A stretch of 64,000 nucleotides of DNA from an uncultured Eubacteriales bacterium (GTDB taxonomy: Bacteria > Bacillota > Clostridia > Tissierellales > Peptoniphilaceae), in contig UQBO01000008.1 of NCBI GenBank assembly GCA_900539225.1, positions 1 to 64,000 on the forward strand, in the 5' to 3' direction. The notes below the pieces were generated by a model. It was not told the origin of the DNA. It was given only the letters and a program-made list of their open reading frames with translations, and did not search any database. Below are positions 32,244-39,911 of the stretch, piece after piece. A program made the position numbers and the translations under genes. Numbering within the stretch: the first letter of the stretch is position 1; each line of letters starts with the position of its first letter.

Positions 32244-33626
32244 CTAAAATTCACAGTGATGAACTGTTCTTGGGAATGGTAGGACGTCTCTGATATTTTC
32301 AATACCTGTTATATACATGATAAGTCTTTCAAAACCAAGTCCATAGCCAGAGTGAACTACTGAGCCATACTTTCTAAGGTCCATATACCAGTCATATGAA
32401 TCCATATCAAGACCTAATTCATTAATTCTCTTTTCAAGCTTATCGTAGTCTTCTTCCCTTTGTGATCCGCCAACAATTTCGCCAATACCAGGAACTAAGC
32501 AGTCCATAGCAGCAACCGTCTTATTATCTGGGTTGAGCTTCATGTAGAAGGCTTTGATATCCTTTGGATAATCAGTAACAAAGATTGGTTTTTTAAATAT
32601 TTGTTCAGTTAAATATCTTTCGTGTTCAGTTTGTAGGTCCATACCCCATTCAACTTTAACATCAAATTTTTCTTCGTGTTCTTTTAGTATTTCTATAGCT
32701 CTAGTATAAGTAACTCTTTCGAAATCTGAGTTTCTAACGTGATTTAATCTATCGATTAGGCCCTTGTCAACGAATTGATTGCAGAATTCTATTTCTTCCT
32801 TAGCATTTTCCATAACATAGTTAATAACGTACTTAAGCATCGCTTCAGCCACGTCCATGTTTTGATTGTTATCCATAAATGCCATCTCTGGTTCTATCAT
32901 CCAAAATTCTGCTGCGTGTCTAGTTGTATTTGAATTTTCTGCTCTGAATGTTGGTCCAAATGTATATATCTTTGAGAAAGCCATGGCAAATGTTTCGCCC
33001 TCTAATTGACCTGATACTGTTAAGTGAGTTGGCTTGTCAAAGAAGTCTTGGCTGTAGTCAACAGCGCCATCTTCTGTTCTTGGCGGATTGTCTATATTAA
33101 GTGTAGTTACTTGGAACATTTCGCCTGCGCCTTCAGCGTCTGATGCTGTAAGTATTGGTGTGTGCACGTAAACGAAGTCTTGTTCATTAAAAAACTTGTG
33201 TATAGCAAAGGCTGCTAGTGATCTAATTCTATAAGCTGCTCTAAAAAGGTTAGCTCTTGGTCTTAAGTGAGCTATGCTTCTTAAGAATTCCATTGAGTGA
33301 CGCTTATTTTGTAGTGGATAATCAGCTGTTGAGTCGCCTAAGACTTCGATCTCTTCTGCCTTAATCTCAAAAGCTTGTTTATTGTTTGGTGTAAGAACTA
33401 GCTTGCCCTTTACTCTGATTGACGCACTTAGATATAGCTTTGATACTCTTTCAAAGTTTTCTAGTGCGTTATCATAAACGACTTGAACACTATTAAAGAA
33501 GGATCCGTCATTAATTTCAATGAAGCCGAATTCTTTTTGTGCTCTTAAATTTTTAATCCAAGCTTGAACCTCAACAGTCTTGCCGTCAAGCTCCTTGTAG
33601 CTCTTATAAAGTTCTCTAATATCCAT
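32244..33626 (-). CDS. asnS: Asparaginyl-tRNA synthetase
   Basis: This 460-residue class IIb synthetase has an N-terminal OB-fold anticodon-binding domain (KTVEVQAWIKNLRAQKEFGF) and a class II core. The core contains HTPILTASDAEGAGEMFQVT, TFGPTFRAENSNTTRHAAEF (motif 2) and GYGLGFERLIMYITG (motif 3). The residues and the lack of an AspRS insertion favour Asn over Asp. Its presence implies direct charging of tRNA-Asn. It is co-directional and tightly spaced with the cyclophilin gene and leuS. Confidence 0.97.
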   Translation of the reverse strand: MDIRELYKSYKELDGKTVEVQAWIKNLRAQKEFGFIEINDGSFFNSVQVVYDNALENFERVSKLYLSASIRVKGKLVLTPNNKQAFEIKAEEIEVLGDSTADYPLQNKRHSMEFLRSIAHLRPRANLFRAAYRIRSLAAFAIHKFFNEQDFVYVHTPILTASDAEGAGEMFQVTTLNIDNPPRTEDGAVDYSQDFFDKPTHLTVSGQLEGETFAMAFSKIYTFGPTFRAENSNTTRHAAEFWMIEPEMAFMDNNQNMDVAEAMLKYVINYVMENAKEEIEFCNQFVDKGLIDRLNHVRNSDFERVTYTRAIEILKEHEEKFDVKVEWGMDLQTEHERYLTEQIFKKPIFVTDYPKDIKAFYMKLNPDNKTVAAMDCLVPGIGEIVGGSQREEDYDKLEKRINELGLDMDSYDWYMDLRKYGSVVHSGYGLGFERLIMYITGIENIRDVLPFPRTVHHCEF

Positions 33627-33636
33627 ACTCTCACTC

Positions 33637-34377
33637 CTATTTATAATCTTCTACTGTAATAGTTTCAATTACAACGTCTTCAAGAGGTTTGTCGTTTTCA
33701 TTAACTTGTGATTTTGCAATCTCGTCAACAACGTCCATGCCCTCATAAACTTCGCCAAAAACTGTGTGCTTGTAATCAAGCCAGAATGCGCCGCCTATCT
33801 TTTTATAAGCGTCAACAACAGCCTTTGGATATCCCTTTTCTTCGCCAGCTTCTTCCATTTGTTTAATGATGTCATCTTGAAGAGCTTGGCCTTGTACTAT
33901 GAAGAATTGTGATCCGTTAGTATTAGGACCAGCGTTTGCCATGCATAGAGCGCCTCTGAAGTTTCTTGTGTTTATATCAAATTCATCTTCAAATGGAGCT
34001 CCGTATATACTTTCTCCGCCAGTGCCGTTACCATTTGGGTCGCCGCCTTGTATCATAAAGCCATTAATAACTCTATGGAAAATTAGATTGTCATAGTATT
34101 TATCTTCAGCGTGTTTAGTAAAGTTCTCAACTGCCTTTGGAGCTACTTCAGGGAATAGTTTTACCTTGATATTGCCCTTATTAGTCTTGATAGTCGCTAT
34201 CTTGTCACCTGCTTTTGGGTTTTGTAGTTGAACAAGTTCCGCATCGTCTGTAGTTACTTCGCTTTCGCTTCTTTCTTTTTTCATTTCACTCTCACCGCCA
34301 TTGTCATTATTTTTGCTACATGCTGTTAAGCTCAGGCACATAGCTATTGTTAGTAATAATAAAATTATCTTTTTCAT
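33637..34377 (-). CDS. Cyclophilin-type peptidyl-prolyl isomerase lipoprotein
   Basis: This 246-residue lipoprotein has signal peptide and lipobox LSLTACSKN. After a charged linker the cyclophilin domain (about residues 60-240) contains LIFHRVINGFMIQGGDPNG, MANAGPNTNGSQFFI and HTVFGEVYEGMDVVDEI. The catalytic Arg of FHRV and the FMIQGGDP motif are present. It would assist folding of exported proteins at the outer face of the membrane. It is followed at 10 nt by asnS. Confidence 0.95.
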   Translation of the reverse strand: MKKIILLLLTIAMCLSLTACSKNNDNGGESEMKKERSESEVTTDDAELVQLQNPKAGDKIATIKTNKGNIKVKLFPEVAPKAVENFTKHAEDKYYDNLIFHRVINGFMIQGGDPNGNGTGGESIYGAPFEDEFDINTRNFRGALCMANAGPNTNGSQFFIVQGQALQDDIIKQMEEAGEEKGYPKAVVDAYKKIGGAFWLDYKHTVFGEVYEGMDVVDEIAKSQVNENDKPLEDVVIETITVEDYK

Positions 34378-34385
34378 AATTCCTC

Positions 34386-34724
34386 CTACTTAAGTATTCT
34401 TTTTTGACTCACTATATTTACATCCAAGTCTAAAATATTTTCCTTTATTACATCGCCTACGTTTATGGGCGCCTTCGCGCGTAAATCAAATATTTCTTTT
34501 AATATCGCTTGATGATATATTTTAGCTACCTTCTTATCAGTCTTTACAGGAAGGCCCGAAACCATCTGACTATCTATCCTAATCTTGCCATAAACGTAGT
34601 CGTCCTCTTCTTCAAGAAGGCTTTTTGCGTAATTATATCCCCTTCCGCAACGATTGCCAGAAATTTCTTCACCATTGATTTTTATTCTGCAGCAAACTGG
34701 GCAGCAGACGCATTGTACTATCAT
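34386..34724 (-). CDS. DUF1667 family protein
   Basis: This 112-residue protein starts with a Cys cluster (VQCVCCPVCCRIKINGEEI), then GNRCGRGYNYAKS, a region with GLPVKTDKKV, and a C-terminal KAPINVGDVIKENILD. These are the landmarks of DUF1667, a small protein usually encoded beside an anaerobic glycerol-3-phosphate dehydrogenase-like flavoprotein pair; the cysteines suggest Fe-S binding. Those partners are not here. It overlaps the MATE gene by 4 nt. Confidence 0.82.
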   Translation of the reverse strand: MIVQCVCCPVCCRIKINGEEISGNRCGRGYNYAKSLLEEEDDYVYGKIRIDSQMVSGLPVKTDKKVAKIYHQAILKEIFDLRAKAPINVGDVIKENILDLDVNIVSQKRILK

Positions 34725-36073
34725 GCTATCACCTTCGGTTCTATCTCTTTTTTAAGTATAATCTTAAACCATACATAAGCAACTACACCTTTTAATATTG
34801 ACGATAGTGATATCGCTATCCATACACCATTTAGACCATAGTATTTCATAAATATCATTGCAAATGGTATACGCATTAAATTTAGAACTACTCCTGAATA
34901 AGATGGCTCCTTCGTTCTGCCTATGCCATTGAAGAATCCTGTTACACCTATCTCTATAACCATAAATAATTGTGAATAGCCAAGTATCCTTAAATAGTCA
35001 GCTCCTGCCTGCATAGCAACTGGATCGTCTGGTAAAAACGCTGCAAATATCGGCTGAGCAAATACTATAAGTAATAGTGATGTAGCCGTTCCTAGTGTAG
35101 CCATGATTCTCATGGATTTCTTAAAACCAAGAACTATCCTATCGTAAGTGCCTTTACCATAGTTTTGTCCAGTAAAAGCAGTGTTAGCAACAGAAAAGCC
35201 GTTTGCCGTCATCCAAGATATTGACTCAATTTGCGAGCCTATTGACATAGCTGAAACTGCATAGGCACCAAGCTTTGTTAAGTAGCCTGTTAAGACCATA
35301 GATACTGATGCGTGGCACGCTTCCATAAGCGTCATTGGTACGCCAAGTTTAAGTATATGCATAGTTATTTCTGATGGCACTTTCTTTAGATAATTTACTC
35401 TTACATAGATCAGATCATTCTTAAAGCCTATGTAGATATATATAAGGAAGATTACTAAAGTTGCTATAACTGATGCAATCGCTGTACCCATGGCTCCCAT
35501 GTGAAAAACAAAGATGAAAACTGGGTCCAAGACCATGTTTATAAGTAAACCGATAGAACTTATGATAAATGGAGTCTTGCTGTTACCCATGCTATTGAAT
35601 GTCGAAGCAAATAATGGGTTCAAGAACATAAATACTAGTCCAAAAGCAATCGCCACCATGTATTCACTTGCTAATTCTTGAACAGCCACGTCACCTTCTT
35701 TGAATGAATAAAGGCCGATGAGCTCATTATGAAATATTATAAATATGGCTGTGATTGTCATAGCGATTAAAAATCCTAGCCTAAAGCCACCGCCAATATA
35801 GTTCTTCGTATTTTCTAAATCCGATTTACCAAAGCTTTGTGAAACGCCGACAGATAGACCCACCTGACAAAGTATGATTAGTGAACTTATTAGCCAAAGG
35901 TACTGACCGACTATGCCGACAGCTGCAACAGCTTGTGTACCGACTTTGCCAAGCCAAAACATATCCGTGATTTGGTATGACATCTGTAGTAAAGATGTCC
36001 CCATAAGTGGAATCGCTAGCTTAAACAGAATCGGCGATATCTCCCCTTTTGTTAAATCCCTTGTCTCTGTCAT
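34721..36073 (-). CDS. MATE-family efflux transporter
   Basis: This 450-residue membrane protein has twelve hydrophobic segments in two homologous halves. The start contains LFKLAIPLMGTSLLQMSYQITDMF, typical of MATE proteins that export cationic drugs or metabolites with Na+ or H+. Other MATE landmarks are VGIVGQYLW and GVPMTLMEACHASV. It begins one base after the map stop. The substrate is unknown. Confidence 0.94.
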   Translation of the reverse strand: MTETRDLTKGEISPILFKLAIPLMGTSLLQMSYQITDMFWLGKVGTQAVAAVGIVGQYLWLISSLIILCQVGLSVGVSQSFGKSDLENTKNYIGGGFRLGFLIAMTITAIFIIFHNELIGLYSFKEGDVAVQELASEYMVAIAFGLVFMFLNPLFASTFNSMGNSKTPFIISSIGLLINMVLDPVFIFVFHMGAMGTAIASVIATLVIFLIYIYIGFKNDLIYVRVNYLKKVPSEITMHILKLGVPMTLMEACHASVSMVLTGYLTKLGAYAVSAMSIGSQIESISWMTANGFSVANTAFTGQNYGKGTYDRIVLGFKKSMRIMATLGTATSLLLIVFAQPIFAAFLPDDPVAMQAGADYLRILGYSQLFMVIEIGVTGFFNGIGRTKEPSYSGVVLNLMRIPFAMIFMKYYGLNGVWIAISLSSILKGVVAYVWFKIILKKEIEPKVIA

Positions 36074-36832
36074 CTACACATCTCCTTGATCGGTCGTTAT
36101 AATCACGCCGTTATCAGTAAGTGCTAAGGTGTGCTCGAATTGAACGCATTTGCTGCCGTCCTTAGTTCTAGCAGTCCAGCCATTCTTATCAAGCTTCATC
36201 GCTGCTGAGCCCATGCAAATCATTGGCTCTATCGTAAAGGCCATGCCCTTAACAATTCTTGGTCCTTTTACGCAAGCATTGTAGTGAAAAACTTGTGGAT
36301 CTTCGTGCATGTTCTTGCCGATGCCGTGACCAATAAATTCTTTTACTATAGAATATCCCTTAGGCCTTGTAAATGCTTCGATGCACTTACCTATCTCGCC
36401 TACACGAACATTCTCATCAACAATGCTGATAGCCTTGTACATAGCCTCTCTTGTGTGGTCAAATAGCTTTTGGTCCTCTCCAGAAAGTTTTCCAACAGCG
36501 TATGACCAGCAAGAGTCCGCCATCCAGCCTTTGTAATTGACAACCATGTCGATGGAGATGATGTCACCGTCCTTAAGAACTACGTCATCGCTTGGAAAGC
36601 CGTGGCATATCTCGTCGTTAACTGATGCGCATATAGCGTAAGGAAAGCCTTGATAACCTTTTTGCTCAGGATAAGCGCCTTGACTCACTATGAAGTCATC
36701 AACAAAGTCGTTTAATTCCATTGTCGTAACGCCTTCTTTAACCTTATCTCTTAATGCATGATGAACGCTAACAAGTATCTTGCCTGCGTCAATCATTTTA
36801 TTAATTTGATCTTTTGTCTTTAAATATATCAT
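36074..36832 (-). CDS. map: Methionine aminopeptidase, type I
   Basis: This 252-residue metallopeptidase removes the N-terminal Met from new proteins. Metal ligands are visible in DGDIISIDMVVNYKGWMADS (two Asp), EFIGHGIGKNMHEDP (His), FTIEPMICMG (Glu) and QFEHTLALT (Glu). It is followed by the MATE and DUF1667 genes in the same run and has a consensus promoter. Confidence 0.97.
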   Translation of the reverse strand: MIYLKTKDQINKMIDAGKILVSVHHALRDKVKEGVTTMELNDFVDDFIVSQGAYPEQKGYQGFPYAICASVNDEICHGFPSDDVVLKDGDIISIDMVVNYKGWMADSCWSYAVGKLSGEDQKLFDHTREAMYKAISIVDENVRVGEIGKCIEAFTRPKGYSIVKEFIGHGIGKNMHEDPQVFHYNACVKGPRIVKGMAFTIEPMICMGSAAMKLDKNGWTARTKDGSKCVQFEHTLALTDNGVIITTDQGDV

Positions 36833-36860
36833 ATAATACTCCTTTTAAGTCTATTCTATT

Positions 36861-36889
36861 ATTATATATATTTTAGCCCAATATGTCAA
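36861..36889 (-). promoter_or_regulatory. Promoter of map
   Basis: The minus-strand consensus TTGACA (36884-36889) and TATAAT (36861-36866) have a 17-bp spacer, about 30 bp upstream of the map start. Confidence 0.85.
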
Positions 36890-36937
36890 GAAGTTCACAG
36901 CATATAGACAATATATCTATTAACTGTGAACTTCTTG
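36887..36937. repeat. Inverted repeat overlapping the map -35
   Basis: CAAGAAGTTCACAG (36887-36900) and CTGTGAACTTCTTG (36924-36937) form a perfect 14-bp inverted repeat with a partly self-complementary loop. There is no T-run on either side. It lies between the end of the P-type ATPase gene and the map promoter and overlaps the -35. Confidence 0.8.
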
Positions 36938-36953
36938 TAAAGCTCTTATTAAA

Positions 36954-38972
36954 TTATCTGATTCTTAATGTGTTTATTACTGATAATAGTGTTACGCCTA
37001 CATCACCAAAGACCGCTACCCATAGAGGTAGTTGTATGAATAAAGCTAGTATGATGATGGCCGCCTTGACAAAGCCAGTGAAGATTAAATTCTCAATTAT
37101 AATCTTGTTAACGAAATGTGATGTATCAAAGATGTTTACTATCTTTTCAATCCTGTCGTCCATGATAACGATATCTGATGCTTCGATGGCTGCGTCAGAG
37201 CCAAGTGCTCCCATGCTTAGGCCAATGTCCGCCCTCTTAATAACTGGTGAGTCATTGATGCCGTCACCAACAAAGGCTACGAGGCCGTCCTTACCTTGCT
37301 CTTTCTCGAAGAATTTTATCTTGTCTTCAGGAAGCAGCTCTGCCTCGAAGGAGTCAATGCCTAAATCGCGAGCAACCTTCTCAGCATATATCTTCGTATC
37401 GCCTGTAAGCATAACTGGCTTAACATTTCTTTCTTTTAATTCGCGAACAAGATTCTTTGTCTCGTCCTTTATCTCGTCTTCTATATATAGATGCGCGATA
37501 AGCTTATCATCAAGATAAGTGTCAAGAACTTTGTATTCACTTTCTTTTTCACTCGTAATGACCTTAACGCTGCCAAATTTTGTTTCAGCTTGGACGCCAT
37601 TCTTAAGGCTTGTGTAAGAAATTATCTCTTCTTTGTTTATAGCCTCTCTATCATCAAGTATAGCTCTTGCTATAGGATGCTTTGAATGATACTCAGCAAG
37701 TCTTGCTAAGTGCAGAGCCTCTTTCTCATCCATGCCGATGGCTTCAACGCGAACTAGCTTAAACTTTCCGCTAGTTAGTGTACCAGTCTTGTCAAAACAG
37801 AATGTCTTTATATTTCTAAATTGATCTAAGAATTTTGTTCCTTTAAAAAGAATACCGTTCTTGCTCATCTTGCCTATACCTGAGAAATAGGCAAGTGGCA
37901 CTGAGATGATGATTGCGCATGGGCACGATACTATAAGAAAGGCGAAGCATGTGTGAAGAGCTTCCTTAAGCGGCATTATATTTAGTACTGGTGCTAATAG
38001 TGCAATCATTGCCGCGATAACAACGACGATAGGTGTATAGATCCTGGCAAATCTCGAAACGCCTGTCTCAAGATTAGCCTTATCGCTTTGTGAGCTTCTA
38101 ACAAGCTCTTGTATTCTAGCTGCTGTTGAGTTCTTCGCAAGTTTAGTAGTCTCAATAATTAAGTAGCCTTCCTTAACTATAGCGCCTGAGTAAACCTCAC
38201 TATTGATATCAACATAAACTGGTTCTGACTCGCCGCTTATGTGAGCGTTATCGACCTTTGCGCTTCCTTCAATAACAGTGCCGTCTATGGCGATGGACTC
38301 GCCTTCACGAACTATTATCTTAGAGCCAATAGCAACGTCTGCTGGTTCAGATTGAATTTCTTTGCCATTATCCAAAACTGTTGCAAAAACTGGTGACTTA
38401 ACTATAAGCTCTTTAATCTTGTCTTTTGACTTATCAACTGCTATGTCACTAATTATTTCTCCGATTTGATATAAAAGTGATACCAAAACTGCTTCTAGGT
38501 ACTCGCCTATGAATATGGCGCCGATGGTAGCGACACTCATTAAAAACTCTTCAGCAAGTACGCCATGAAAAGCGCCTTTAACACCGTTAATGATGATGTC
38601 GTATGAGATGACGATGTATGCTATGGCGAAGAAGACCATCTTGTACGGGCTGTCTACGAATAAAAATGCTGCTAAGGCAAGTATCGATACAGCTATCCTA
38701 AGCAAAAAGACTTTTGAAAAGCCTTCTTCAAGCTCCTCTTCCTCTTCATCTCCCCCACGTGTAACTAAGACGTCTGGCTCTAAGTCGTTAATGTATTTAG
38801 TAATCTCTCTTAAAGCTGCCTCTCCATCTGCTCCGTCTTTCATCTCAATACTAAGAGTAGTATTTATAAAGTCTAGACTTGCGCTTTCGACCGATGCATG
38901 ATCATTTGCAAAGCGCTCTATCTTTTGTGCACAATTGGCACAAGTAAGTCCATTTAAAAATAATTTTTCCAT
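36954..38972 (-). CDS. Heavy-metal-transporting P1B-type ATPase
   Basis: This 672-residue metal efflux pump probably carries Zn2+/Cd2+/Pb2+ or Co2+. The N-terminal HMA domain has the metal pair in GLTCANCAQKIE, followed by an acidic stretch (GGDEEEEELEEGF). The translocation motif SCPCAIIISVP, phosphorylation site CFDKTGTLTSGKF, and VAFVGDGINDSPVIKRADIG are intact, as is MGALGSDAAIEASD near the end. The CPC motif and HMA fit the CadA/ZntA group better than copper pumps, because the TM6 flank is SCPCAI. It has a consensus-like promoter with a palindrome just downstream, suggesting metal-responsive repression. Confidence 0.95.
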   Translation of the reverse strand: MEKLFLNGLTCANCAQKIERFANDHASVESASLDFINTTLSIEMKDGADGEAALREITKYINDLEPDVLVTRGGDEEEEELEEGFSKVFLLRIAVSILALAAFLFVDSPYKMVFFAIAYIVISYDIIINGVKGAFHGVLAEEFLMSVATIGAIFIGEYLEAVLVSLLYQIGEIISDIAVDKSKDKIKELIVKSPVFATVLDNGKEIQSEPADVAIGSKIIVREGESIAIDGTVIEGSAKVDNAHISGESEPVYVDINSEVYSGAIVKEGYLIIETTKLAKNSTAARIQELVRSSQSDKANLETGVSRFARIYTPIVVVIAAMIALLAPVLNIMPLKEALHTCFAFLIVSCPCAIIISVPLAYFSGIGKMSKNGILFKGTKFLDQFRNIKTFCFDKTGTLTSGKFKLVRVEAIGMDEKEALHLARLAEYHSKHPIARAILDDREAINKEEIISYTSLKNGVQAETKFGSVKVITSEKESEYKVLDTYLDDKLIAHLYIEDEIKDETKNLVRELKERNVKPVMLTGDTKIYAEKVARDLGIDSFEAELLPEDKIKFFEKEQGKDGLVAFVGDGINDSPVIKRADIGLSMGALGSDAAIEASDIVIMDDRIEKIVNIFDTSHFVNKIIIENLIFTGFVKAAIIILALFIQLPLWVAVFGDVGVTLLSVINTLRIR

Positions 38973-39014
38973 TGCTGCCTCCTAATCTATGTCTTTTAAA
39001 TTTATATTAATGTT

Positions 39015-39042
39015 ATGTTTATATGTATGAACACATAAACAT
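39015..39042. promoter_or_regulatory. Palindromic operator-like site in the ATPase leader
   Basis: A 28-bp imperfect palindrome, ATGTTTAT at the left and ATAAACAT at the right, lies just downstream of the predicted -10 of the metal ATPase promoter. Size and position recall ArsR/SmtB-type metal-sensor operators. Confidence 0.5.
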
Positions 39043-39061
39043 ATATTTATATATCAATACT

Positions 39062-39090
39062 AATATAACACATATATATTCAAAATGCAA
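39062..39090 (-). promoter_or_regulatory. Promoter of the metal ATPase
   Basis: The minus-strand TTGCAT (39085-39090) and TATATT (39062-39067) have a 17-bp spacer. Confidence 0.65.
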
Positions 39091-39185
39091 GAGTTTTTTT
39101 TAAATTTTTTAATTCTTTTAACACTTTTGTATACATTTAATACGCGCTATATGTTATAATCAAGATATGTAGTAAAGGAGGAAAC

Positions 39186-39911
39186 ATGCAAGAAATTATC
39201 GAACTGAAAAATTTAAAGAAAGCATTTAAGATCGGTAAAGAAAGTCTTCTTGTACTTAAAGGCATTGACCTAACTCTATATAAGGAGCAAGCGATATGCA
39301 TTGTTGGACCATCTGGTTCAGGTAAATCTACTCTTTTAAATATGATGGCTGGACTTGAAAAGCCAACGTCGGGTGAGATAGTTGTAGGCGGCATACACAT
39401 AGAGAATCTTAACGAGGATGACCTAACTAAGTTTAGGCAACTCAATGTAGGCTTTGTGTTTCAATCGTATAACCTCATCCCTACCCTAACAGCACTTGAA
39501 AATGTTGGATTGGGTTTGATATTTAAAGGCATACCTAAGAAAGAAAGAGATGAGCGTAGCGCGTATCTACTAGAGAAGGTTGGTTTGAAGGATAGAATGA
39601 AGCACAAACCAAGTGAGATGAGTGGTGGTCAGCAGCAAAGAGTAAGTATAGCGAGAGCTTTTGTAAATAAACCGAAGATAGTCTTTGCGGACGAACCAAC
39701 AGGTAACCTTGACACTAAGACTAGTGTCGAGATTATGGAACTGATGACTACTATGACGAAGAAGGATAAACAGACGCTTATCATAGTAACTCATGACCTA
39801 GAAACAGCAGTCTACTCGGACAGAATCGTTCACGTGCGTGACGGTCTGATTGAGAAAGACGAAATGAACAGAAATAAAAAGGAGGCACAATTAAGTGAAG
39901 AAGATATTTAG
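39186..39911 (+). CDS. ABC transporter ATPase (MacB/LolD type)
   Basis: This 241-residue cytoplasmic ATPase has Walker A GPSGSGKST, the Q-loop VGFVFQSYNLIPTLTALENV, signature MSGGQQQRVSIARA and Walker B IVFADEPTGNLDTKT. The sequence type (LNEDDLTKFRQLNVGFVFQ, EPTGNLD) is that of MacB/LolD/FtsE ATPases that drive FtsX-like permeases. It follows AAAGGAGG at 7 nt, and a TATAAT lies at 39155-39160. The next gene overlaps it by 17 nt. With 39895-42318 and 42308-43711 it makes a three-component exporter or mechanotransmission system. Confidence 0.95.
   Translation: MQEIIELKNLKKAFKIGKESLLVLKGIDLTLYKEQAICIVGPSGSGKSTLLNMMAGLEKPTSGEIVVGGIHIENLNEDDLTKFRQLNVGFVFQSYNLIPTLTALENVGLGLIFKGIPKKERDERSAYLLEKVGLKDRMKHKPSEMSGGQQQRVSIARAFVNKPKIVFADEPTGNLDTKTSVEIMELMTTMTKKDKQTLIIVTHDLETAVYSDRIVHVRDGLIEKDEMNRNKKEAQLSEEDI

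Noticed and set aside
38590..38901. Plus-strand frame with a run of Ser
   Set aside because: It is the antisense of the acidic linker in the metal ATPase.
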